In this document: in pieces, positions 1 through 5,065 of the stretch
Numbering within the stretch: the stretch's first letter is position 1
How the letters are laid out: each line of letters begins with the position of its first letter
Assembly: GCA_947629225.1 (NCBI GenBank)
Contig: CANRCY010000088.1
Coordinates: 1 to 6,209 of the forward strand
From: an uncultured Clostridia bacterium
GTDB taxonomy: Bacteria; Bacillota; Clostridia; Christensenellales; Borkfalkiaceae
Direction of reading: 5' to 3'
DNA: 6,209 nucleotides
Notes under the pieces: model-generated
The model's database searches: none
Told to the model about the DNA's origin: nothing
The model's input: the letters and a program-made list of their open reading frames with translations, nothing else
Program-made: the position numbers and the translations under genes

Positions 1-543
1 AGCAAGGGCAGGACCGCCGCCGACTACACCCCCTTCACGATGAAGGAGGACCTCCGCGCGGCGATCAAGGACATCAAAAAGCTACCCAATGTGGACGGCT
101 CGCAGATTTTCCTCTTCGGCGGCAGCCAGGGCGGGCTTGTAACGGCGCTCACCGCGGCGGACAGCGACGTCAAGAACGAGATCGCGGGCATTGCCATGTA
201 CTTCCCCGCGCTGAACATTCCCGACGATTGGCGGGGCAAGCCCGTGCAGGATACGCCGCTCATGGGCTATTCCATCGGCGCGAAGTTCATCGGGTCGGTG
301 CAGGAGCTCGACCCCTTCGCCGTCATCGGGAACTACAAAAAGGACGTCTGCATCGTCTGGGGAGATAAGGACGCACTTGTCGCACGCAAGTATATCGACG
401 GCGCGGTGGCGGCTTACGGAGAGGACCGCGTCGACCTCACGGTGATCGCGGGCGCGGGGCACGGATTCGGCGGAGACGCGCTCGGAACGGCAGTTCAAAA
501 GGTGCTCTCCTTTTTGGAAGCGCACACCTACGAAACAGAATAA
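1..543 (+). CDS. Alpha/beta hydrolase, serine hydrolase family (5' end cut by window edge)
   Basis: The frame is open from base 1 to the TAA at 541-543 and encodes at least 180 residues; the true start lies upstream. The fragment shows the catalytic set of an alpha/beta hydrolase. The nucleophile elbow GGSQGG has Ser at fragment residue 42, GDKDALV carries the probable acid Asp at about residue 124, and GAGHGF carries the catalytic His at residue 154. Spacing and order fit the dienelactone hydrolase/prolyl-oligopeptidase-like (S9-type) esterases and peptidases. The missing N-terminus should hold the first beta strands and the oxyanion-hole loop. The visible part has no signal peptide or membrane segment, so location cannot be judged. 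The ATG at 40 is internal: in-frame hydrolase-like coding continues upstream of it. Substrate is unknown; ester or acyl-peptide hydrolysis is a family-level guess. The gene ends just before a hairpin terminator. Confidence 0.85.
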   Translation, partial: SKGRTAADYTPFTMKEDLRAAIKDIKKLPNVDGSQIFLFGGSQGGLVTALTAADSDVKNEIAGIAMYFPALNIPDDWRGKPVQDTPLMGYSIGAKFIGSVQELDPFAVIGNYKKDVCIVWGDKDALVARKYIDGAVAAYGEDRVDLTVIAGAGHGFGGDALGTAVQKVLSFLEAHTYETE

Positions 544-559
544 AGGACAGACAAAACAG

Positions 560-590
560 AAAAGACGGCTGGGACTTCCCGCCGTCTTTT
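560..590 (+). terminator. Intrinsic terminator after the hydrolase gene
   Basis: The arms AAAAGACGGC (560-569) and GCCGTCTTTT (581-590) pair perfectly. The enclosed bases can add a GGG/CCC extension past a bulged T, giving about 13 pairs. The A-rich left arm and T-rich right arm make it potentially bidirectional. It lies 16 bases past the hydrolase stop and 61 bases before the nucleotidase start, so it separates the two transcription units. Confidence 0.8.
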
Positions 591-651
591 GAAAATCGAT
601 CGCTCGACATCTTTATTTTTGATACAAGAATAGAAAAAAGAGGCAAAAAAA

Positions 652-2643
652 ATGAAAAAAATCTTGACACTGTTCCTTTCGGCGGCGGTCGCCGCGTCTG
701 CCGCAGTCGGCTTCGCGGCATGGTGCAAGCCTGACACTCCCCCCGAACAATTTACGCCCCGTGAAAACGCCACGGTGACGATCTTTACTACCAACGACAT
801 GCACGGCAATCTTTCGGGCGACGGGAAAAACGTGATCGGCGTCGTGCAGGCGGCGGCGATCAAGGCCTCCACCCCCAATTCCCTTTTGGTGGACGCGGGC
901 GACGCCACGCAGGGCGCCTCTTTTGCCTCCATTTCGCAGGGCGCGGACGTCATCCGCATGATGAACGAGGCGGGCTACGACCTCATGGCGGCGGGCAACC
1001 ACGAATTCGATTACGGTTCGGACGTACTGCTCGAAAACGCAGAACTTGCAAACTTCCCCATTCTCGCCGCGAACGTGCAAAAGGACGGCAAGACCTTGCT
1101 CGAAAGTTCCGCCGTGCTCGAAGTCGCAGGCTACAAGATCGGATTTCTCGGGCTGACGACCGTCTCGACGGCGACTTCCACCAATCCCACCCTCCTTTCG
1201 GGCGTGACCTTCGGCGACGAAGTCGAAGCCGCGAAGAGGGAGATCGCCGCACTCAAAGAGAAGACGGATACGATCGTCCTCGTCTGCCATATGGGCGACA
1301 ACGAAGCCGCCGTCTCCCGCACGAGCGAACAGCTCCTTTCCGCACTCTCCGCGGAGGAGCGGGCAGAGATCGCCGCCGTCATCGACGGGCACAGCCACAC
1401 CGTGGAAGAGAAGACGGCAGAGGGCATTCCCGTCGTCCAGACGGGGGTGAATTTCGCAAATCTCGGCAAGCTCACCCTCACGTTTACGGACGGCGAGGAC
1501 GGCGCAACGGTTTCGGCTCGGGGCGAAGTGCTCGATTATGCCGAGGCGATGGGCTACACGCTCACCGACGCGGGAAGGGAGAAGGCGAACAAGGTCCAAG
1601 AAAAGCTCGACGCCATCGAGCTCCAACAGGACGAAATTTTGGAAGAGGTCCTCTGCGAGGTCGCAACTCCCCTCTGGGGCGGAAACATCACATGGGAATA
1701 TTCGGAGACCCGCTTGGTCGAGACCTCGTACGGCGACTTCGTGACGGACGCGTTCCGCTATTATGCGGAACGGTTTGCGGAAAACGAAGAGATCGGCATT
1801 CCCGTGGTGGCAGTGGAAAACGGCGGCGGCATTTCGACCCCGCTTCCCGCTTGGCATTCGGGCGGCGCGAACATCACCCGTGGCGACGTGCTCGGCGCAT
1901 TCAACCACGGCAATCTGGTGGAAGTTTTGAAGGTTTCCCCCGCAGACTTGTTTGCGGCGATCGAAAAGGGACTTGCAACGACGGGGCAGGACGATACGGG
2001 GCTCCTTCTGCGCGAGAGGGTTAGCGGCTCCTTCCTGCATGTGAGCGGTCTCTCCTATACCTATGACCCCGCGGGAGCGGAGGGCAGCAAGGTCGTAAAA
2101 GTGCAGCTTGCCGACGGCACGGAGCTCAGCCGCACGGATACCGAAAACAAGCTCTTGCTTGCCACCAACAATTACGTCTCCACCTTCTTCCCGCAGCGGG
2201 AAAAGCTCGGCGAACTCGGCGGAGAGGACATTCTCATCGAAGATTACATTCTCTATCTGAGCGGGCAGAACGGCGGCGTTCTCGACTATCAATGCGAATA
2301 CGGACGCATTCTGATCGCAAACGACAAGTCGCCCGAAACCTACACGATAAAGCTCCGCGTGATGCGGGGAGACGCGCCGCTTGCGAACCAAACGTTCCAC
2401 CTCTTCGTGGACGGCGCGGACGGCGACGGCGTTGCCGTCACGACGGACGGGGAAGGCTATTTCACCTATACTCTTTCCAAGGGCGCGCATACGCTCTTCC
2501 TTTCCGAGACGTGCAATTTTGTGTATGTAAACAACTATTCCGGGACGAACGTCGCCCAAGGCGATGAGGAGCACAAGGACTTCTATTCAAAGGACGGATA
2601 TTACCGCGGCTACTTCTATGTTCTCCCCGACGAACAAGACTAA
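652..2643 (+). CDS. Secreted UshA-type bifunctional 5'-nucleotidase / 2',3'-cyclic phosphodiesterase family protein
   Basis: This 663-residue protein has a typical export signal (MKK, then a hydrophobic run to about residue 23). The Cys at 25 follows Trp, so it is not a good lipobox. The calcineurin-like metallophosphatase domain follows: D49-M-H51, D84 in GDATQG, N116-H117 in GNHEFD, H213 in CHMGD, and H247/H249 in GHSH, all expected di-metal ligands. The 5'-nucleotidase C-terminal domain (about 330-555) includes NGGGIS at 390-395, GDVLGAFNHGN and NNYVSTFF. The family usually has Arg where this protein has Ser395, and the usual GGDGY-like motif is not recognisable. Residues from about 561 to the end form an extra beta-rich domain resembling Cna-B/transthyretin-like folds. 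No LPXTG or C-terminal anchor is visible. Likely role: extracellular release of phosphate and nucleoside from nucleotides. The start is supported by AAAGAGG at 637-643, eight bases before ATG. It appears monocistronic. Confidence 0.9.
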   Translation: MKKILTLFLSAAVAASAAVGFAAWCKPDTPPEQFTPRENATVTIFTTNDMHGNLSGDGKNVIGVVQAAAIKASTPNSLLVDAGDATQGASFASISQGADVIRMMNEAGYDLMAAGNHEFDYGSDVLLENAELANFPILAANVQKDGKTLLESSAVLEVAGYKIGFLGLTTVSTATSTNPTLLSGVTFGDEVEAAKREIAALKEKTDTIVLVCHMGDNEAAVSRTSEQLLSALSAEERAEIAAVIDGHSHTVEEKTAEGIPVVQTGVNFANLGKLTLTFTDGEDGATVSARGEVLDYAEAMGYTLTDAGREKANKVQEKLDAIELQQDEILEEVLCEVATPLWGGNITWEYSETRLVETSYGDFVTDAFRYYAERFAENEEIGIPVVAVENGGGISTPLPAWHSGGANITRGDVLGAFNHGNLVEVLKVSPADLFAAIEKGLATTGQDDTGLLLRERVSGSFLHVSGLSYTYDPAGAEGSKVVKVQLADGTELSRTDTENKLLLATNNYVSTFFPQREKLGELGGEDILIEDYILYLSGQNGGVLDYQCEYGRILIANDKSPETYTIKLRVMRGDAPLANQTFHLFVDGADGDGVAVTTDGEGYFTYTLSKGAHTLFLSETCNFVYVNNYSGTNVAQGDEEHKDFYSKDGYYRGYFYVLPDEQD

Positions 2644-2699
2644 ACCGTCGGACTGATGGGTAGGTGTGTGGGGCGGATTCGAAATGCGTCACCCTGTCC

Positions 2700-2862
2700 C
2701 GCGTCATGCTGAGCCGAAAAAGAAAGAACGCAGTTCGAATGGTAAGTCCGCGAAGGCATCTTGGTACGTTCGGGTTCGATAGAACGTACTTAAACGTAGC
2801 AAGATTCCCTCGGAGAGTTATCGTTCGGACTTCGTTATAACAGTTCGGCTCGGAATGACGCG
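2700..2862. repeat. Foldback repeat A, copy 1 (MITE/REP-like palindromic intergenic repeat)
   Basis: The ends are imperfect inverted repeats: CGCGTCATGCTGAGCCGAA at 2700-2718 against the complement of TTCGGCTCGGAATGACGCG at 2844-2862. Inner arms also pair, AAGTCCG..CATCTTG (2744-2763) with CAAGAT..CGGACTT (2800-2832), and the centre has TACGTTC/GAACGTA. The whole unit can fold into one long interrupted hairpin. A second copy lies at 5661-5823; the segment 2744-2770 is identical in both over 27 bases. No protein-coding potential is seen. It lies between the nucleotidase stop and the tRNA-Arg gene. Confidence 0.85.
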
Positions 2863-2874
2863 TTCGCGCGGTTC

Positions 2875-2920
2875 TGTCATTTCGACCGAAGTGAGCGCAG
2901 CGAACGAAGCGGAGAAATCT
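2875..2920. repeat. Repeat B, half copy
   Basis: The sequence starts TGTCATTTCGACC and ends GGAGAAATCT. It matches the reverse complement of the right half of the complete element at 5851-5958 (TGTCATTTCGACC...GGAGAAATCT) with changes in between. The other arm is missing, so this is a one-armed or truncated copy. It lies 12 bases after repeat A copy 1, the same A-then-B order as at the right end of the window. Confidence 0.65.
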
Positions 2921-2931
2921 CAACATTACAT

Positions 2932-2957
2932 GTTTGTCCGACAGGAGTACTGCGCGG
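2932..2957 (-). pseudogene. Degraded copy of tRNA-Arg 3' end (T arm and acceptor strand)
   Basis: TGTCCGACAGGAGT at 2935-2948 is identical to 3076-3089, which is the T-stem/acceptor part of the minus-strand tRNA-Arg gene. Similarity continues to both sides: GT at 2932-2933, and ACTGCG after a short deletion matching ACCTGCG. The copy is in the same orientation, 141 bases away. It is too short to be a tRNA and is best read as a duplicated fragment or an old attachment-site remnant. Confidence 0.5.
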
Positions 2958-3022
2958 GCGTTGCCCGCTTGTGCCGCGCTTAGAGAATCAGAACAGCGCG
3001 CGTGGCGAACCTACGGTTCGCC
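2954..3022. repeat. Chain of three short hairpins
   Basis: Three consecutive perfect stems are visible: GCGGGC/GCCCGC (2954-2959 with 2963-2968), CGCGCT/AGCGCG (2975-2980 with 2995-3000) and GGCGAACC/GGTTCGCC (3004-3011 with 3015-3022, loop TAC). They lie between the tRNA fragment and the large palindrome next to the tRNA. No start codon with a ribosome site or recognisable protein is present. Function is unknown; remnants of nested palindromic insertions are one option. Confidence 0.5.
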
Positions 3023-3027
3023 TCCAA

Positions 3028-3079
3028 GACACACCAAGGCGCCCAAACAGCATTCGCTGTTTGGGCGCCTTGGTGTGTC
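3028..3079. repeat. Perfect 24-bp inverted repeat overlapping the 3' end of tRNA-Arg
   Basis: The left arm at 3028-3051 and right arm at 3056-3079 are perfectly complementary over 24 bp around the loop ATTC. The outermost nine bases of the right arm (3071-3079) are the tRNA's own 3' end including CCA, so GACACACCA is present again, inverted, at 3028-3036. The inner GGCGCCCAAACAGC stem could act as a transcription terminator or processing hairpin for the tRNA, but no U run follows it on the minus strand, so a classical intrinsic terminator is unlikely. Confidence 0.8.
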
Positions 3080-3147
3080 CGACAGGAGTCGAACCTGCGG
3101 CCTCAAGCTCCGGAGGCTTGCGCTCTATCCAACTGAGCTACGGGCAC
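3071..3147 (-). tRNA. tRNA-Arg (anticodon CCG)
   Basis: Read on the minus strand this is a complete 77-base cloverleaf with encoded CCA. The acceptor strands are GTGCCCG and CGGACAC and the D stem is GCTC/GAGC. The anticodon stem CAAGC/GCTTG surrounds the loop CTCCGGA, giving anticodon CCG, which reads CGG arginine codons. The T stem is GCAGG/CCTGT with loop TTCGACT, and the discriminator base is A. All stems are sound except a C4-A69 mismatch in the acceptor and a G-T wobble in the T stem. It is transcribed divergently from mnmA and convergently with the nucleotidase gene. The mismatch leaves some doubt whether this copy is fully functional. Confidence 0.93.
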
Positions 3148-3166
3148 ATTTTTCTCTTGTTTTCCC

Positions 3167-3175
3167 ATTATAGCA
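3167..3175 (-). promoter_or_regulatory. Extended -10 promoter for tRNA-Arg
   Basis: On the minus strand the bases read TGCTATAAT: a perfect TATAAT (3167-3172) with the TG of an extended -10, preceded by another TG. No convincing -35 hexamer lies 16-18 bases upstream, which fits an extended -10 promoter. Start of transcription is expected near 3160, about 13 bases before the mature tRNA 5' end at 3147. Confidence 0.7.
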
Positions 3176-3193
3176 CATTCCCCGAAAAAATGC

Positions 3194-3222
3194 TTTATAT
3201 TTTTGCGCGAATATGGTAAAAT
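3194..3222 (+). promoter_or_regulatory. Sigma-A-type promoter for mnmA
   Basis: TTTATA at 3194-3199 serves as a -35 (4 of 6 to TTGACA) and TAAAAT at 3217-3222 as a -10 (5 of 6), with a 17-base spacer and TG one base before the -10. The expected start is near 3229, leaving a leader of about 23 bases before the GTG at 3252. It lies back to back with the tRNA promoter in a shared AT-rich divergent region. Confidence 0.6.
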
Positions 3223-3251
3223 AAAGAAAAATTTTTCGGGAGAGCAATATC

Positions 3252-4340
3252 GTGTCGCAAAAGACGGTCGTCGTCGGAATGAGCGGGGGCGTGGACAGCT
3301 CCGTCGCTGCCCTTCTCTTAAAAGAACAGGGCTACAACGTTGTGGGGCTCTTCATGAAAAATTGGGAAGAGGACGACAAAAACGGCGCATGTACCGCCGA
3401 AGAGGACTTTGAGGACGTCAAGCGCGTCTGCGGGCTCCTCGGCATTCCCTATTATTCCGTCAACTTCGCAAAAGAGTACATGGAGCGCGTCTTTTCCTAC
3501 TTTCTCGCCGAATACCGCGCGGGCAGAACGCCCAATCCCGACGTGCTCTGCAACCGCGAGATCAAATTCGGTTCCTTTAAGGAGTACGCAAAGGGGCTCG
3601 GCGCAGACTCCATCGCCACGGGGCATTATTGCGGCGTGTCGCACACAGACGGCGTTCACCGCCTTCTCAAAGCCAAGGACGCGGGCAAAGATCAGACCTA
3701 TTTCCTCAACCAGCTCACCCAATCCCAGCTGAGCGGCGTTCTCTTCCCGCTTGCCGACCTCACCAAAGAGGAAGTCCGCGCGATCGCCTTGCGCGAAGGG
3801 CTCTCCACTGCCGAAAAGAAGGACAGCACGGGCATTTGCTTTATCGGGGAGCGAAATTTTCGCAAATTTTTGCAAGAATACTTGCCCGCACAGCGCGGGA
3901 AGATCTTAACGCTCGGCGGCGAAGAGGTGGGCGAGCACATCGGGCTCATGTATTACACCCTCGGTCAGCGGCGCGGGCTCGACCTCGGTGGCAAAAAGGG
4001 GGAAGAGGGCAGATGGTTCGTCGTCAAAAAGGACCTTGCGCATAACATTCTTTACGTCTCCCACGGGGATGAAACGCCCCTATTTTCCACCCGTTGCACG
4101 GTGCGGGGCATGAATTATATCCCTTCCGTGCCGCGGGAGGAGGAATTCGACTGCTTTGCAAAATTCCGCTACCGCCAGAGCGAACAGGCGGTGCATGTTG
4201 TGCGGAGGGGGAGCGAAGAGGCGGAAATTTTCTTCCGCGAGCCCCAGCGCGCCGTCACCGAAGGGCAGTATGCCGTGCTGTACGATGAGACGCAGTGCCT
4301 CGGCGGCGGCGTGATCGAGGGGACGGATTTGTCATGCTGA
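3252..4340 (+). CDS. mnmA: tRNA-specific 2-thiouridylase MnmA
   Basis: This 362-residue protein has normal length for the family. MnmA adenylates and thiolates C2 of the wobble uridine (U34) of tRNA-Lys, -Glu and -Gln, using sulfur relayed from a cysteine desulfurase; it acts in the cytoplasm. Seen in sequence: the PP-loop SGGVDSS near the N-terminus; GLFMKNWEE; the first catalytic cysteine C100 in PNPDVLCNREIKF; KDQTYFLN; the second catalytic cysteine C196 in KDSTGICFIG; then HIGLMYYTLGQRRGL of the central domain and a C-terminal beta-barrel ending in QCLGGGVIEG. Both redox-active cysteines are present, so it should be active. The start is GTG at 3252 with GGGAG at 3238-3242, nine bases upstream; the protein from there begins directly at the expected KTVVVGMSGG. 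Its stop overlaps the next gene by 7 bases, which suggests translational coupling. The adjacent tRNA-Arg(CCG) is not an expected substrate. Confidence 0.97.
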   Translation: MSQKTVVVGMSGGVDSSVAALLLKEQGYNVVGLFMKNWEEDDKNGACTAEEDFEDVKRVCGLLGIPYYSVNFAKEYMERVFSYFLAEYRAGRTPNPDVLCNREIKFGSFKEYAKGLGADSIATGHYCGVSHTDGVHRLLKAKDAGKDQTYFLNQLTQSQLSGVLFPLADLTKEEVRAIALREGLSTAEKKDSTGICFIGERNFRKFLQEYLPAQRGKILTLGGEEVGEHIGLMYYTLGQRRGLDLGGKKGEEGRWFVVKKDLAHNILYVSHGDETPLFSTRCTVRGMNYIPSVPREEEFDCFAKFRYRQSEQAVHVVRRGSEEAEIFFREPQRAVTEGQYAVLYDETQCLGGGVIEGTDLSC

Positions 4341-5005
4341 GCGACCCTTTCAAATTCAAAGCGCCCGACTTCGGAAAGTTGCGGCTCTACGGCTTTTCGG
4401 AAGAGGGGGAAGAATTCGTGCTCCGCACTCCTCTTGCGGAGGTGCAGTTTGTTTTGACGGTGCGCGTGAAGAGGGACGGGACGGTCAAAACCGAACTCAC
4501 GGACCCGCTCATCGGAGAACCTTATACCCTCCACCTTGTCGAGGACGCGGCGGGGGAGTTCGTCGGGCAGGTGCGTGGGGAGTACGAAGCCGCACTCCAA
4601 CGCATTTCCGAATGCTGTTTCGACCGTGAAGTTTTCAAGAGTGCGGTCACGAAAGAGCTCATCGCGCGGGTGCGGGAAAAATACGGCGACGAACCCGAAT
4701 ATCTTTGGGAGAAGTTCCCCGACAATGCCATCTGGCGCAGGAAGGATAATCAAAAATGGTACGGCGCAGTGCTCACGGTCGCGCGCGAAAAGGTGGGACT
4801 TTCGGGAGAGGGGAACGCGGAAATCCTCGACGTGCGCGCCGACCCCGCGGAGATCGATCTCTTGGTCGATAACGTCAAAATTTTCCGCGGCTGGCACATG
4901 AACAAAAAGCATTGGATCGCCCTTCCGCTCGACGGCAGCGTTTGCATGGAAGAGATCGAAAATTTTCTCGAAGAAAGTTGGCACATCGCCGGCGGAAAGC
5001 GTTAA
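4334..5005 (+). CDS. MmcQ/YjbR family protein with an N-terminal extension
   Basis: The chosen ATG at 4334 gives 223 residues (MLSDPFKFKAPDF...). GAGGGG at 4317-4322 is a suitable ribosome site, and the 7-base overlap with the mnmA stop favours it over an in-frame GTG at 4295 lying deep inside mnmA. The C-terminal half (about residues 105-215) has the MmcQ/YjbR (CyaY-like fold) pattern: KYGDEPEYLWEKFP, IWRRKDNQKWYG with W142/Y143, NVKIFRGWHMNKKHWIALPL, then an acidic helix and a C-terminal helix. The family is often called DNA-binding on structural grounds, but the biochemical role is unsettled. The N-terminal roughly 100 residues are beta-rich and acidic with no motif I recognise; similar two-part proteins occur in Clostridia. 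No signal peptide or membrane segment is visible, so it should be cytoplasmic. It probably shares the mnmA transcript. Confidence 0.85.
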   Translation: MLSDPFKFKAPDFGKLRLYGFSEEGEEFVLRTPLAEVQFVLTVRVKRDGTVKTELTDPLIGEPYTLHLVEDAAGEFVGQVRGEYEAALQRISECCFDREVFKSAVTKELIARVREKYGDEPEYLWEKFPDNAIWRRKDNQKWYGAVLTVAREKVGLSGEGNAEILDVRADPAEIDLLVDNVKIFRGWHMNKKHWIALPLDGSVCMEEIENFLEESWHIAGGKR

Positions 5006-5006
5006 G

Positions 5007-5036
5007 GTATAAAATTTTATCAAACGGGCAATAACC
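5007..5036 (+). promoter_or_regulatory. Sigma-F-like (forespore) promoter for spoIIR
   Basis: GTATA at 5007-5011 fits the sigma-F -35 core (GywTA). After exactly 15 bases, GGCAATAACC at 5027-5036 fits the sigma-F -10 pattern GgnrAnAnTw at all but its last two positions. No sigma-A -35 is seen at the right distance from the local TATAAA. In Bacillus subtilis spoIIR is transcribed by sigma-F, so both location and function agree. Expected transcription start is near 5042-5044. Confidence 0.55.
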
Positions 5037-5059
5037 TCCGCAGTTTTCTTTGCGGAGGT
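5034..5059 (+). promoter_or_regulatory. Hairpin covering the spoIIR ribosome binding site
   Basis: ACCTCCGCA (5034-5042) and TGCGGAGGT (5051-5059) form a perfect 9-bp stem with loop GTTTTCTT. The right arm contains GGAGG, the Shine-Dalgarno sequence seven bases before the spoIIR ATG at 5066, so the folded form hides it. CGTTTT follows the stem, so it could also act as a terminator for mnmA-yjbR transcripts. Which role applies depends on where transcription starts. Confidence 0.6.
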
Positions 5060-5065
5060 CGTTTT

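Noticed and set aside
604..632. A possible nucleotidase promoter with TCGACA at 604-609.
   Set aside because: The available -10 candidates are poor (TACAAG 13 bases away, AAGAAT 16 bases away), and the latter would start transcription inside the ribosome site.
715..729. A lipoprotein signal at Cys25 of the nucleotidase.
   Set aside because: Trp directly before the Cys does not fit the lipobox, so ordinary signal-peptide cleavage is more likely.
613..2574. A 653-codon open frame on the minus strand across the whole nucleotidase gene.
   Set aside because: Its codons are in exact register with the plus-strand codons, so stops could arise only opposite TTA, CTA or TCA, which the GC-rich plus-strand gene rarely uses in this frame. 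The product has no recognisable motif, and the plus-strand protein has all family motifs.
2644..3070. A CRISPR-like array in the repeat-rich spacer.
   Set aside because: There are no regularly spaced direct repeats of 24-40 bases with unique spacers; the structure consists of inverted repeats of different kinds.
2934..3219. Plus-strand open frames over the tRNA and hairpins.
   Set aside because: They are antisense translations of the tRNA-Arg gene and the palindromes, with no ribosome site.
3318..3875. A 185-codon open frame on the minus strand within mnmA.
   Set aside because: It is an in-register shadow of mnmA, which is certain from its catalytic motifs.
4295..4333. An upstream in-frame GTG that would lengthen the yjbR-like protein by 13 residues.
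   Set aside because: It would add a basic, unlike-family leader encoded inside mnmA. The ATG at 4334 has a better-placed ribosome site and the usual short overlap.
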